A stretch of 64,000 nt of DNA from Micromonospora polyrhachis (GCF_014203835.1 NZ_JACHJW010000001.1:2221176-2285175), one strand, 5' to 3'. Shown: positions 46,911 to 56,866, counted from the stretch's first letter. Made by a program: numbers and translations. The notes: generated by a model from the sequence alone, not told the origin.

Positions 46911-48025
46911 CGAGATTCCCCTTCGTAGACCCGAGGCACCCGTACCCCGCCGAATCGCGTGACAATCTCGTAGTTGATGGTGCCGACCGCCTCAGCCCAG
47001 TCGTCTGCGGTCGGTTCGCCGTTCGCCCCGCTGCCGAAGAGCGTGGCCACATCCCCGGGAGCCACCGGATCGTCACCGCAGTCCAGCACGATCTGGTCCA
47101 TGCAGACCCGGCCGGCGATCGTCCGAACCTGGCCGGCGAGTTGCACCGGGCCACAGTTGGAGGCATGCCGGGGCACCCCGTCGGCGTAGCCGAGTGGCAC
47201 CACCGCCAGATTGGTATCGCGCTCGGTGGTGTAGGTGTGCCCGTAGGACACTCCGGTTCCGGCCGGCACCCGCTTGGTCAGTGTCACCCGGGCTCGGGCG
47301 GTCATCGCCGGCCGCAATCCGTGGGTCTCTCCCGCCACAGGTGACAGGCCGTAGATGGCGAGGCCCGGCCGGACCAGGTCGAAGTGGGTGTCCGGCCGGG
47401 TCAGGGTGGCCGCCGAGTTGGCCAGGTGCCGGTAGCGGGGCCGGACGCCGTACGTCTCGGCGAAGGCGAGCCCCTCGTGGAAGAGCGCCAACTGCCGGTC
47501 GATGGTCGGATGGCCGGGTGAGTCGGCGTACACGAAGTGGCTCCACACGCCGACCACCTCGGCAACGCCGTCGGCCTGCGCCTTCGCGGCGGCCTCGACC
47601 AGCGCGGGCCAGTCGTCCGGGGTGGCCCCGCCCCGGGCGAGCCCAGTATCGATCTTGAGATGCACCCGGGCGACCCGACCGGCTCGCTGCCCGGCGGAAA
47701 CGATCTCGGCCAACTGGTCGACGCTGGCCGCACTGAGGTCTATGTCGGCCGCCACCCCCTCGTACAGCGGGAGGCCGGGGGCGAGTAACCAGGCCAGGAC
47801 CGGCGCGGTGATGCCGGCCTGCCGCAGGGCCAACGCCTCGTCGAGGGTGCAGACACCGAGCCAGTTCGCCCCCGCCTCCAGGGCGGCGCGAGCGGCGGGC
47901 ACCATGCCGTGGCCATAGCCGTCGGCCTTCACCACCGCCATCAGCTCGGCACTGGTCCCGGCCCGGAGTTGGGCCACATTCTCCCGGATCGCTTCAAGAT
48001 CGACGCGTACCTCGGCCTGCCACAT
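46907..48025 (-). CDS. alr: alanine racemase
   Basis: Makes D-alanine for peptidoglycan. A PLP enzyme of 372 residues: the PLP Lys in AVVKADGYGHGMVP, the second catalytic Tyr in TGVSYGHTYTTERDT, and GRVCMDQIVLD near the C-terminus. It heads an operon alr-hydrolase-tsaE. Confidence 0.97.
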   Translation of the reverse strand: MWQAEVRVDLEAIRENVAQLRAGTSAELMAVVKADGYGHGMVPAARAALEAGANWLGVCTLDEALALRQAGITAPVLAWLLAPGLPLYEGVAADIDLSAASVDQLAEIVSAGQRAGRVARVHLKIDTGLARGGATPDDWPALVEAAAKAQADGVAEVVGVWSHFVYADSPGHPTIDRQLALFHEGLAFAETYGVRPRYRHLANSAATLTRPDTHFDLVRPGLAIYGLSPVAGETHGLRPAMTARARVTLTKRVPAGTGVSYGHTYTTERDTNLAVVPLGYADGVPRHASNCGPVQLAGQVRTIAGRVCMDQIVLDCGDDPVAPGDVATLFGSGANGEPTADDWAEAVGTINYEIVTRFGGVRVPRVYEGESR

Positions 48026-48034
48026 AAAGCCAGC

Positions 48035-48775
48035 CTACTGACCAGATGATTGCCTCGGCCGGAGCAATCCGCTCGGCGAGCCGGCCTCGCCCGTACCTGC
48101 CGGGCCGGCCTCGCCCGTACCTGCCGGGCCGTCCTCGCCCGTACCTGCCGAGCCACCGCTGGTCACCGAGGGCGGACGCACCGGTCGGTGCGTGTCGTGT
48201 CCATCGGGCTGGTCGACTGCGGACTGGGGTGGTGGCTCGGTCGGGAACTGGATCAGGCTCATCAGGCGGGGGCGGCGGCCGGACGCCGGCTGGTTGCCCG
48301 TCCGGGCCGCCAGAACGGCCTGCAGCTCACCGATCAACTCGGCGGTCTCGTCGTCGCTGAGCCAGAGGATGCCCTGCCGATAGCCCACCAGATCCGCGAA
48401 CGGGTTGGCGCCGGGCCGGTCGAGGTAGGCGTTGAACTCGGTGTGCAGGGCAGCCATGGCTGCGGTGAATCCATGACGGTGGTCATCCAGCGACATCGAC
48501 GCACCCGCCTCAGCGCCGATCACCGCCTGATCCCGGCGCAGCCGGTAGCGGCGCTCCACCGCGCCGCGTACCCGCTGCTCGTCAACGACCTCCAGCACCC
48601 CGCTTTCGGCGAGCAACCCGACATGCCGGTACACGGTGGTCTTGGGAACGTCGGGCAGGCTCGCGCACAGGTCTGCCGTCGTTCGTTCACGTCCACCCGA
48701 GAAGGCGTACACGATCCGTAGCCGCACCGGGTGCAGGAGCAGGTCGAGCAGGTCCATCAGCTTACGATCCCACAT
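48035..48775 (-). CDS. winged-helix transcriptional regulator divergent from the erythromycin-esterase gene
   Basis: A 246-residue regulator with an ArsR-type HTH (LHPVRLRIVYAFSGG, SLPDVPKTTVYRHVGLLAES), then a helical domain and a Pro/Gly-rich tail with GTGEAGPAGTGEAG repeats encoded by three 24-bp copies (48069-48160). ATG at 48775 has GAAAGG upstream. A TTTCC-N7-GGAAA palindrome between it and the divergent esterase gene suggests self-repression and repression of the esterase. Confidence 0.82.
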   Translation of the reverse strand: MWDRKLMDLLDLLLHPVRLRIVYAFSGGRERTTADLCASLPDVPKTTVYRHVGLLAESGVLEVVDEQRVRGAVERRYRLRRDQAVIGAEAGASMSLDDHRHGFTAAMAALHTEFNAYLDRPGANPFADLVGYRQGILWLSDDETAELIGELQAVLAARTGNQPASGRRPRLMSLIQFPTEPPPQSAVDQPDGHDTHRPVRPPSVTSGGSAGTGEDGPAGTGEAGPAGTGEAGSPSGLLRPRQSSGQ

Positions 48776-48783
48776 CTGATACC

Positions 48784-48800
48784 TTTCCCAAAATTGGAAA
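48784..48800 (+). promoter_or_regulatory. palindrome TTTCC-N7-GGAAA, candidate operator
   Basis: Lies in the 44-bp gap between the regulator and the erythromycin-esterase gene, 9 bp from the regulator start, so one bound regulator could block both genes. Confidence 0.5.
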
Positions 48801-48819
48801 CGCAGGAAAGAGGTGGGAC

Positions 48820-50136
48820 ATGACCGCGGCCTTCTCTGCGGCGACAACTCGGCTGAGCAGCACGGCGGTGCTGCCGTTGCAAACGCTGGACCCGAACGAG
48901 CCGCTGGACGACCTGGACTGGCTGGACGAGACGATCGGCGACGCGCGGGTGGTGGCGATCGGCGAAAGCGCGCACTACAACGCCGAGTCCTACCAACTCC
49001 GCCACCACCTGCTGCGCTACCTCGTCGAGCGGCACGGGTTCACCGCGTACGCGATGGAGTCGGGATTCGTCGAGGGATGGCGGGTCGACGACTGGGTCCG
49101 GGGCAGCGCGGACCCGCTCGGTCAGGTCCTGGCCGACGGCCTGACGTCGCTGATGGGACCGTGGACGCAGATGCGCGCCCACCTGGAGTGGATGCGACAG
49201 CACAACGGCGCCGCCGGCCGACCGCTCGGCTTCTACGGCATCGACCTGTCCGGCTCGAACGCTTCCCTGCTGCCCGGCCTGGACGCCGTCCTCGCCTACC
49301 TCGCGCAAGCCGATCCGGAGTTCCAGCCGGACCCCGATATCCGGGAGACGGCCTCGACCTTCGCGGCCGCGTCCGTGTTCTCCGCCCCGGCGGCCTTCGC
49401 CGCGTACCTCGAACTTGCCCCCGAGAGCAGGGACGCGCTGACCGCCGGCCTCGACGCACTCACCGCACGGCTGACCGAACGTCGCCTCGACTACCTCCGA
49501 CGGACGACTGCCGACGCGTACGAGCGCGCGCTGCGTTCGTCGCGCCTCACGGTCACTCTCGACATGGCCGTCCGCGCAATGGCCGACGGCGACCAGGATG
49601 CGGTGCTGTCCAGCCGGGACGCCGCGATTGCAGACACCGTCGAATGGATCATGGGCCGGGAGGACCGGGTCCTACTGGCCGCCCACAACGGCCACCTCCA
49701 ACGCTGGCCCCTGACCCTGCCCGGCATGCCCCCGGCAACGCCGATGGGCCTACACCTCGCCGACCGGCTCGGCCAGGACTATGTCGTCATCGGTACGACC
49801 ACGGGGACCGGTCATACCCTCAACTCGGGAGCCGACTTCTACACCGGCACCCTCTTCACAGACCTGGCAGCACCCCAGCCCGGCAGCCTCGACGCGGTCA
49901 TGGCCGCGAGCCACGACGCCCCCTTCGCAACAGACCTCCGGCAACTGTCACCGGCCGACGCCAATGCCGTTCGAGACGCCACCCAGCAGCGTTTCGGCGC
50001 CTTCTACTCCCCCGTAAGCCCGCTCGACGCCTACGACGCCATCATCCACCTGCCGCACGTCACACCGGGCGAACCCGACCCGACCGCCGTCGCCTGCTCC
50101 CCGGACGAAGTCCAGCAGGCCTTCGCCAGCCAGTAG
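48820..50136 (+). CDS. erythromycin esterase family protein
   Basis: A 438-residue member of the Ere family, whose characterised members hydrolyse the macrolactone ring of erythromycin. Seen: VVAIGESAHYNAESYQLRHH at the start of the domain, FYGIDLSGSNASLLPG and LAAHNGHLQRWPL. The family also has members of unknown activity, so macrolide resistance is inference. ATG at 48820; divergent from its probable repressor. Confidence 0.85.
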   Translation: MTAAFSAATTRLSSTAVLPLQTLDPNEPLDDLDWLDETIGDARVVAIGESAHYNAESYQLRHHLLRYLVERHGFTAYAMESGFVEGWRVDDWVRGSADPLGQVLADGLTSLMGPWTQMRAHLEWMRQHNGAAGRPLGFYGIDLSGSNASLLPGLDAVLAYLAQADPEFQPDPDIRETASTFAAASVFSAPAAFAAYLELAPESRDALTAGLDALTARLTERRLDYLRRTTADAYERALRSSRLTVTLDMAVRAMADGDQDAVLSSRDAAIADTVEWIMGREDRVLLAAHNGHLQRWPLTLPGMPPATPMGLHLADRLGQDYVVIGTTTGTGHTLNSGADFYTGTLFTDLAAPQPGSLDAVMAASHDAPFATDLRQLSPADANAVRDATQQRFGAFYSPVSPLDAYDAIIHLPHVTPGEPDPTAVACSPDEVQQAFASQ

Positions 50137-50161
50137 ACGCGACCATCAACCATCCCCGAAC

Positions 50162-50214
50162 GACCAGTTCGGTCCGAGGGCCAGTTCGGTCCGAGGGTCA
50201 GTTCGGTATCACCG
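50162..50214 (-). repeat. 17-bp tandem repeat, three copies, spanning the nnr stop
   Basis: On the minus strand, ACCGAACTGACCCTCGG and two near copies follow one another at 17-bp steps. The first copy holds the stop codon of the nnr gene (AAC TGA); in the others TGA has become TGG. Confidence 0.8.
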
Positions 50215-51664
50215 TCGGTAGGGCGGCGGCCACGTCGGAGGCGGTCACCGGGCCGTGTCGGGCCGCCTCCCGACCGGCCAGCCCGTGCAGGTACGCGGCG
50301 ACCACCGCGGCCCGCTCCGCCGACAGCCCGGCGGCGAGCAGTGAACCCAACAGCCCGGCCAGCACATCCCCGGTGCCACCGGTGGCCAGCGCCGGGGTGC
50401 CGGTCGGGTTGGCGAACGCCCGCCCGTCCGGGGTGGCGATCACCGTACGTTCGCCCTTGAGCAGCACCACCGCCTTCATCCAGGCGGCCAGCCGGAGCGC
50501 GGCGGCGACCCGGTCGGCACCTGGCGGTTCGCCAGCGAGCCGGGCGAACTCCCGGTCGTGCGGCGTGATCACGATTGGTGCGTCCCGGTCTCGCAGCCGC
50601 TTTGCCGACGAGCCGTCCACCAGCAGGGTCAACGCGTCGGCGTCGAGTACCACCGGGAGGGGCGCGGCCAGCACGGCGCGCAGTTCGGTCCGGGCCTCGT
50701 CACCGGTGCCCAGCCCGGAGCCACAGACCCAGGCCTGGACCCGGCCGGCGTCGGCTACCCGGTCGGTGGCGATCACCGACGGATGGTGGTGCAGTACCTC
50801 GGTCCGCGCACCGCCGGCATAGCGCACCAGGCCGGTCGGCCCGGCCAGCGCCCCACCCACCGACAGCACCCCGGCCCCCGGGTAGGTGGCCGAACCGGTC
50901 GCGATCCCCACCACGCCTCGGCTGTACTTCTCGGAACTGGCCGTCAACCGGGGCCACCAGTCGGCCACATCGGCCCACTCGGTCATCTCCAGCGCAGGGC
51001 TGGCCCGCAACCACGGGGTCAGGCCGATGTCGACCAGTTCCACCGCCCCGGCCAACTCGGCGGCGGCGCCCACCGCCAGCGCCGGTTTCAGGCAGCCGAA
51101 GGTCACGGTCACGTCGGCGGTCACGGCGGCCGGCAAGCCGTTGGACGATGCTGAAGGCACGTCACCGGTGTCCACCGCCACCCCGCTGGGTACGTCCACC
51201 GCGACCACCAACGCACGCTCGCCATCCCGGGTACGCAGCCCGGCGAGCCCGGCCACGATACGAGCCGCCGGCTCGCGCAGCCCGCCGGTGCCACCGATCC
51301 CGACGATGCCGTCCAACACCAGATCGGCACGATCCGGCAGGGTGTCGACGATCCGGCCCCCGGCCACCCGCAGCGCCGCGAGTCCACCCGGATGTATCCG
51401 GTCGCGGGTCAGCGGCAGGGCGGTGACAGCGGCTCCCCGATCGGCCAGTAGCGCACCGGCATAGAGGGCATCACCGCCGTTGTCCCCGGATCCGACCAGC
51501 AACAGCACCCGTGCGCCGTAGACCCCGCCCCGCTCGGCGAGCAGCAACGCACACCGACGGGCCAGTCCGGCGGCGGCCCGCCGCATCAACGTGTCCGGCG
51601 GTAGCGTGGCCAGCAACGCCGCCTCCGCCGCCCGTACGTCCGCAACCCGCCACACCGGCCTCAT
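50198..51664 (-). CDS. nnr: bifunctional NAD(P)H-hydrate epimerase / ADP-dependent dehydratase
   Basis: Repairs damaged (hydrated) NAD(P)H. The 488 residues join an N-terminal YjeF/NnrE epimerase domain (VLLLVGSGDNGGDALYAGAL, DLVLDGIVGIGGTGGLREPA) and a C-terminal YjeF/NnrD ribokinase-like domain (VVLDADALTLL, ITPHDREFARLAG, ALATGGTGDVLAGLLGSLLA with the catalytic Asp). Same strand as acpS and glmS (22 bp from acpS). Confidence 0.95.
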   Translation of the reverse strand: MRPVWRVADVRAAEAALLATLPPDTLMRRAAAGLARRCALLLAERGGVYGARVLLLVGSGDNGGDALYAGALLADRGAAVTALPLTRDRIHPGGLAALRVAGGRIVDTLPDRADLVLDGIVGIGGTGGLREPAARIVAGLAGLRTRDGERALVVAVDVPSGVAVDTGDVPSASSNGLPAAVTADVTVTFGCLKPALAVGAAAELAGAVELVDIGLTPWLRASPALEMTEWADVADWWPRLTASSEKYSRGVVGIATGSATYPGAGVLSVGGALAGPTGLVRYAGGARTEVLHHHPSVIATDRVADAGRVQAWVCGSGLGTGDEARTELRAVLAAPLPVVLDADALTLLVDGSSAKRLRDRDAPIVITPHDREFARLAGEPPGADRVAAALRLAAWMKAVVLLKGERTVIATPDGRAFANPTGTPALATGGTGDVLAGLLGSLLAAGLSAERAAVVAAYLHGLAGREAARHGPVTASDVAAALPTVIPN

Positions 51665-51686
51665 GACGTCACCTCACTAAGTGGGG

Positions 51687-52055
51687 TCAGCTCTCCGCCA
51701 CCACCATCGCCGAGGCGATGCCACCGTCGTGCGACAGCGACAGGTGCCACCGATTGACGCCATGTGCGGTTGCGGCAGCAGCGACCGTACCGGAAACGGT
51801 CAGCCAGGGCCGCCCGTCTGGATCAGCGACCACCTCGCAGTCGTGCCAGTGCAGGCCGCTCGGCGCACCGAGTGCCTTGGCCACCGCCTCCTTGGCCGCG
51901 AAGCGGGCGGCCAGCGACTCCGGCGAACGCGGGTGACCGGAGCCGGTGGTCCGCTCCGCCTCGGTGAACAACCGGTCGGCGAGCAGCGGAGTGCGTTCCA
52001 ACGCCCGGGTGAACCGGTCGACCAGCACCACGTCGATGCCGACTGCCACGATCAT
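51687..52055 (-). CDS. acpS: holo-[acyl-carrier-protein] synthase
   Basis: Adds the phosphopantetheine arm to acyl carrier protein. 122 residues: [13 protein letters not shown] with the Mg-binding Asp, then [16 protein letters not shown] with the conserved Glu and Lys. Between glmS and nnr, a conserved actinobacterial order. Confidence 0.96.
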   Translation of the reverse strand: MIVAVGIDVVLVDRFTRALERTPLLADRLFTEAERTTGSGHPRSPESLAARFAAKEAVAKALGAPSGLHWHDCEVVADPDGRPWLTVSGTVAAAATAHGVNRWHLSLSHDGGIASAMVVAES

Positions 52056-52105
52056 CGCTTCACCCTAGCCCGCACCGCGTCGGCTCACGCGAGCACCGGT
52101 GACAC

Positions 52106-52157
52106 GTCAGGACGGGCCCCATCCCATCGCATCCGGGATGGGAAGGGGCACGTCCGA
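52106..52157. repeat. diverged copy of the palindromic intergenic element
   Basis: GTCAGGACGGGCCCCATCCC ... GGGATGGGAAGGGGC...GTCCGAC, the same two-arm shape with weaker pairing, in the gap between glmS and acpS. Confidence 0.5.
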
Positions 52158-52164
52158 CGGCACC

Positions 52165-54075
52165 TCACTCGACGGTGACCGACTTCGCCAGGTTGCGTGG
52201 CTGGTCCACGTCGTGGCCTCGGGCAGCGGCGATCTCGCAGGCGAACACCTGCAACGGGATGGTGGTCATCAGCGGCGCCAGCAGGGTCGGGGTACGCGGC
52301 ACGTAGATCACGTGATCGGCGTACGGCAGCACCGCCGTGTCACCCTCCTCGGCGATCACGATGGTCCGGGCGCCCCGGGCCCGTACCTCCTGGATGTTCG
52401 ACACGATCTTGTCGTGCAGCATGCCCCGGCCGGCGGGTGAGGGCACCACGCAGACCACCGGGGTGCCCTGGTCGATCAGGGCGATCGGGCCGTGCTTGAG
52501 TTCGCCGGCCGCGAACCCCTCGGCGTGCATGTAGGCCAGTTCCTTGAGCTTGAGCGCGCCCTCCAGGGCCACCGGATAGCCGACGTGCCGGCCGATGAAG
52601 AGTACGGTCGGCGCGGCCTTGAGTTCCCGGGCCAGTTGGCGGACCGGTTCGATCCCGGCCAGCAGTTCACGGATCTTGTCGGGTGTCTTGAGTAGCTGCT
52701 CGACGATCGCTCCGGCCTCGTCGGCGTACAGGTTGCCGCGCACCTGGGCCAGGTGCAGGCCGATCAGATAGCAGGCCACCAGCTGGGTCAGGAACGCCTT
52801 GGTGGAGGCGACGGCAATTTCGGGGCCGCCGTGGGTGTAGAGGACCGCGTCGGACTCCCGGGGGATGGTGGATCCGTTGGTGTTGCAGATGGCCAGCACT
52901 CGGGCCTTCTGTGCCTTGGCGTGGCGCAGCGCCATCAGGGTGTCCATGGTCTCGCCGGACTGGGAGATCGCCACGACCAGGGTGGACCGGTCGAGCACCG
53001 GGTCGCGGTAGCGGAACTCGCTGGCCAGTTCGACCTCGCACGGGATGCGGGTCCAGTGCTCGATGGCGTACTTGGCGACCAGTCCGGAGTGGTACGCGGT
53101 GCCGCAGGCGACGATGAAGACCTTGTCGACGTCGCGCAGGTCCTGGTCGCTGAGGCGTACCTCGTCGAGCATGATCTCGCCGCTGTCGGTGAGCCGGCCG
53201 AGCAGCGTGTCGGCGATCGCCTGTGGTTGCTCGGCGATCTCCTTGAGCATGAAGTACTCGTGGCCACCCTTCTCGGCGGCCGAGGCGTCCCAGTCGATGT
53301 GGAAGTCCTTGCCGGTGGCGGGCTGGCCGGCGAAGTCGGAGATCTCGATGGTGTCGCCGGTGATCAGGACGACCTGGTCCTGCCCCAGCTCGACCGCCTC
53401 CCGGGTGTGCTCGATGAACGCCGAGACGTCGCTGGCCAGGTAGTTCTCACCGGTGCCCCGGCCCACCACCAGCGGGGAGTTGCGCCGGGCTCCGACCACC
53501 GTGCCGGGCAGGCTGGCGTCGACGGCGAGCAGGGTGAAGGCACCTTCCAGGCGCTGGCAGACCGCCCGCATTGCCGCCGCGAGCAGCTGCGGCCCCTCCG
53601 GCTCCCCGGACGTACGGAGTTTCGTCAGCGCGGCGGAGAGCAGGTGTGCGGCGCACTCGGTGTCGGTGTCACTGGTGAACTGCACCCCGTCGGCTTCGAG
53701 TTCGGCGCGCAACTTGGCGAAGTTCTCGATGATCCCGTTGTGGATGACGGCAACCCGGCCGTCCCGGGCTACGTGTGGGTGGGCGTTGCGGTCGGTGGGG
53801 CCGCCGTGAGTGGCCCAGCGGGTGTGTCCGATCCCGGTGACACCGTCCCCGATGCCCAGCACGGTGCCGCTGTCGGTCGTCTCGCTGCTCGACCGCTCGG
53901 AGAGGGCCTTCTCCAGGTTGGCCAGTTTGCCGGCCCGTTTCTCGGTCAGCAGCTCGTCACCGCAGACGACGGCCACCCCCGCCGAGTCGTAGCCCCGATA
54001 TTCCAGCCGCCGGAGTCCGTCCAGCACGATGCCCAACGCTGGCCGACTGCCGGCGTAGCCCACGATTCCACACAT
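52165..54075 (-). CDS. glmS: glutamine-fructose-6-phosphate transaminase (isomerising)
   Basis: Makes glucosamine-6-phosphate, the entry to UDP-GlcNAc and the cell wall. 636 residues. After Met is removed, the N-terminal Cys (MCGIVGYAGSR) is the glutaminase nucleophile. Two SIS domains follow (ISQSGETMDTLMALR, FIGRHVGYPVALEGALKLKE), ending QPRNLAKSVTVE as usual. Together with glmM, encoded 6 kb away, it covers two steps to GlcNAc-1-P. Confidence 0.97.
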   Translation of the reverse strand: MCGIVGYAGSRPALGIVLDGLRRLEYRGYDSAGVAVVCGDELLTEKRAGKLANLEKALSERSSSETTDSGTVLGIGDGVTGIGHTRWATHGGPTDRNAHPHVARDGRVAVIHNGIIENFAKLRAELEADGVQFTSDTDTECAAHLLSAALTKLRTSGEPEGPQLLAAAMRAVCQRLEGAFTLLAVDASLPGTVVGARRNSPLVVGRGTGENYLASDVSAFIEHTREAVELGQDQVVLITGDTIEISDFAGQPATGKDFHIDWDASAAEKGGHEYFMLKEIAEQPQAIADTLLGRLTDSGEIMLDEVRLSDQDLRDVDKVFIVACGTAYHSGLVAKYAIEHWTRIPCEVELASEFRYRDPVLDRSTLVVAISQSGETMDTLMALRHAKAQKARVLAICNTNGSTIPRESDAVLYTHGGPEIAVASTKAFLTQLVACYLIGLHLAQVRGNLYADEAGAIVEQLLKTPDKIRELLAGIEPVRQLARELKAAPTVLFIGRHVGYPVALEGALKLKELAYMHAEGFAAGELKHGPIALIDQGTPVVCVVPSPAGRGMLHDKIVSNIQEVRARGARTIVIAEEGDTAVLPYADHVIYVPRTPTLLAPLMTTIPLQVFACEIAAARGHDVDQPRNLAKSVTVE

Positions 54076-54388
54076 AGCCGGAGCCTAACCTAGTTTCGCT
54101 CACCATGCGTGCTCGAAAGCCAGGGAATCAAGCAGCAGGTTTGCTTGATACGGGGCTTCCGGGAACCAACCGGACCTAGCCCGCAGCCAGGCGGCACCCG
54201 GTCGATAGGGCATCCCGCGTGCATCACCGCCGACTGCGGTACGGGTCACCGCAGTCGGCATCCACCAGGTTGGGACCAGGCTCCACCCGGCTCAGCGGTA
54301 CAGAGGTTGGGCTTGCGCGTTGCCTAGGTCGACTTCCCCGGCGTCGATGTCGTGCAGCGCGGCGCGTAGCGCGGCCTCTCCCGCATGA

Positions 54389-54420
54389 TTGAACGAACGT
54401 TCGACCCTAGGCTGACGACG
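54389..54420 (+). promoter_or_regulatory. palindrome and possible leaderless promoter before the aminotransferase gene
   Basis: CGAACGTTCG (54395-54404) is a perfect palindrome; TAGGCT (54408-54413) lies 6 bp before the GTG start, as a -10 for a leaderless mRNA would. No SD is seen. The other part of the 344-bp gap after glmS shows no gene. Confidence 0.35.
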
Positions 54421-55637
54421 TGACGACGACATCGAGCGGCACCAAACGACACCGATCCGCAGATCCCCTGGTCCACCGCATGCGCCCGTTCGGCACGACG
54501 ATCTTCGCCGAGATGTCGGCACTGGCGGCCCGAACCGGCGCGGTCAACCTCGGCCAGGGCTTTCCGGACACCGACGGGCCTGCCGAGATGCTGGCCGCAG
54601 CGGCACAGGCCGTCCACTCCGGACACAACCAGTACCCGCCCGGTCCGGGCATACTTCCCCTGCGCCAGGCGGTCGCCGACCACGAGCGCCGGTTCTGGGG
54701 ACTGGAGTACGACCCCGACGGCGAGGTACTGATCACCGCTGGCGCGACCGAAGCGATCAGCGCCGCAATCCTGGCCCTGTGCGAAGCGGACGACGAGGTG
54801 ATCTGCTTCGAGCCGTACTACGACTCGTACGCGGCGTCGATCGCGTTGGCCGGCGCGGTCCGCCGCCCGGTCACGCTACGGCCAGCCGACGACGGCCGGT
54901 ACGCCTTCGACCCGGACGCCCTGCGTGCCGCGTTCGGCCCACGGACCCGGCTGGTGCTGCTTAACTCACCGCACAATCCGACGGGGAAGGTCTTCACCCG
55001 CGACGAGTTGACCCTGATCGCCGAACTCTGCCAGGAACACGACGTGTACGCGGTGACCGACGAGGTCTACGAGCATCTTGTCTTCACCGATGCCGCCACG
55101 ACACACATTCCACTGGCCACGTTGCCCGGAATGGGGGACCGGACGCTGCGGATCTCCTCGGCGGGCAAGACGTTCTCCTGCACCGGCTGGAAGATTGGCT
55201 GGGCCAGCGGGCCGGCGGCCCTGGTCTCCGCGACGACCCGGGTCAAGCAGTTCCTTACCTTCGTCAACGGGGCACCACTACAGCCGGCGGTGGCCGTGGC
55301 GCTGGCCTTGCCCGACGGCTACTACGAGGGGTTCCGCGCGGGGATGCAGGCCCGCCGTGACCAACTCTCCGCCGGCCTGGCCACAGCCGGATTCGACGTG
55401 CTGACTCCAGAGGGGACCTACTTCATCACCGCTGACATCACCCGGCTCGGTGGACGCGACGGAGTGGAGTTCTGCCGTTCCCTGCCCGAACGGTGTGGCG
55501 TCGTGGCCGTACCCACCCAGGTCTTCTACGACGACGTGATCGCTGGACAACGCCTGATCCGCTTCGCCTTCTGCAAGCGCCCGGAGGTGCTCGACGACGC
55601 GGTCGACCGGCTGTCGACGATGCGACAGGTCGGCTGA
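54420..55637 (+). CDS. class I/II PLP-dependent aminotransferase
   Basis: A 405-residue fold-type I aminotransferase related to DapC/kynurenine aminotransferases (AVNLGQGFPDTDGPAEMLAA, NQYPPGPGILPLRQAVA). The PLP Lys is in SSAGKTFSCTGWKIGW; NSPHNPTGKVF and the final Arg in RLIRFAFCK contact the substrate carboxylate. Likely substrates are N-succinyl-diaminopimelate, methionine or glutamine; not decided. Confidence 0.9.
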   Translation: MTTTSSGTKRHRSADPLVHRMRPFGTTIFAEMSALAARTGAVNLGQGFPDTDGPAEMLAAAAQAVHSGHNQYPPGPGILPLRQAVADHERRFWGLEYDPDGEVLITAGATEAISAAILALCEADDEVICFEPYYDSYAASIALAGAVRRPVTLRPADDGRYAFDPDALRAAFGPRTRLVLLNSPHNPTGKVFTRDELTLIAELCQEHDVYAVTDEVYEHLVFTDAATTHIPLATLPGMGDRTLRISSAGKTFSCTGWKIGWASGPAALVSATTRVKQFLTFVNGAPLQPAVAVALALPDGYYEGFRAGMQARRDQLSAGLATAGFDVLTPEGTYFITADITRLGGRDGVEFCRSLPERCGVVAVPTQVFYDDVIAGQRLIRFAFCKRPEVLDDAVDRLSTMRQVG

Positions 55638-55747
55638 GCCGCCCGCTCGCCGAGAAGTCAACCATCGGACGCCGACAATATAGACAAAGCTCTACACTGG
55701 CGATCGAACCGACTCGTACGGCGAATCAACCACGGGGGTGGCTACGC

Positions 55748-56866
55748 ATGACGGCCAGTGGGACGAGCACGGCCAGCGCGGTCCAGGGGTTCCAACTCAG
55801 CGGTTTCATTCGACTGGCTCGACTGAGGTTTCTGCTCTACAACGTGCTTCCGGTAGGGCTCGGCGTCGCGGTGACCGTACACCTGGGGCATCCGCTGGAT
55901 GTCAAGTGGTACGTCGTCGCTCAAGTCTTCGCCTGGGTCGTCCACCTGATGACGCACTACTGCAACGAGTACTTCGATCTGGAGGCCGACCGGGCGAACA
56001 TCTACCACACGCCGTGGACCGGCGGCAGCCGCGCACTGGTGGACGGCTTGGTCGCACCGGTGGTCTCGCTGGGTACGGCCTTCCTCCTCTGGGTCGGCGG
56101 CATGCTGCTGGTGGCGGCGATGCCGACCACCTCGGCCCGGATACTGGGGGCCGTCACCCTGGCGCTGGCCTGGTTCTACACGGCACCGCCGCTGCGCTTC
56201 AACTACCGGGGACTAGGCGAACTCACGGTGGCGGCCATCCTCAACGGCCTGTGGCCGGTGGTCGCCGCGCTGCTTCAGGCTGACACGTTGCCGCTGATGC
56301 TACTGGCGATCCTGGCACCGACGGCGGTGCTCCAGGTCGCCCGAATGATGATTATGAACCTGGGTGACCGGGTGTCCGACGAGTCCGTCGGGAAACGCAC
56401 CATTCCGGTGATCATCGGCTACTCCCGGGCAATCACGATGATCATCGCCGCCCAGGTGGTCGCCTACCTGCTGCTCACCCTCTTCGCCGTGGCCGGCTGG
56501 GTGCCGTGGCTGGTGTGGGCACCGATGACCGCCACCGCCGCCCTGTCGGTCTGGCTGGTCCGTCAACTCCGCCAAGGCGCGATGCGGGACGTCATTCCGG
56601 AACGGATGACCCCGGTGGTCTTCTGGGCCTCCAACCACGTCTCCCTGATCGTGTGCGCCGCCCTGGCCGGGGTCCTCGCCGACATCGTCGTACGGGGCAG
56701 CGGCGGGTCGGCCCCCCTCATCCTCGGCGCGGTCCTCGGCGGGTACGCCCTGCTGTTCGGGCATCGTCTCTGGTTGGCCAGTCGACGACAGCCGACACCT
56801 GCCAACCAACGAAAAGCCGACACAGCCCGGTCAGCGACGAGCCGGCAGGGAGTCACCCGCCGCTAA
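55748..56866 (+). CDS. UbiA-family prenyltransferase
   Basis: A 372-residue membrane enzyme with about nine hydrophobic segments. The first Asp-rich motif is HYCNEYFDLEADRAN and the second is NLGDRVSDESVGKRTIPVI, both in the expected loops. UbiA enzymes attach isoprenoid chains to aromatic or other acceptors (MenA, UbiA). Acceptor unknown. ATG at 55748, 111 bp after the aminotransferase gene. Confidence 0.88.
   Translation: MTASGTSTASAVQGFQLSGFIRLARLRFLLYNVLPVGLGVAVTVHLGHPLDVKWYVVAQVFAWVVHLMTHYCNEYFDLEADRANIYHTPWTGGSRALVDGLVAPVVSLGTAFLLWVGGMLLVAAMPTTSARILGAVTLALAWFYTAPPLRFNYRGLGELTVAAILNGLWPVVAALLQADTLPLMLLAILAPTAVLQVARMMIMNLGDRVSDESVGKRTIPVIIGYSRAITMIIAAQVVAYLLLTLFAVAGWVPWLVWAPMTATAALSVWLVRQLRQGAMRDVIPERMTPVVFWASNHVSLIVCAALAGVLADIVVRGSGGSAPLILGAVLGGYALLFGHRLWLASRRQPTPANQRKADTARSATSRQGVTRR

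Noticed and set aside
54109..54160. Possible tRNA in the gap after glmS
   Set aside because: No cloverleaf stems or TTC loop could be drawn; only a short TGCTTGAT repeat is seen.
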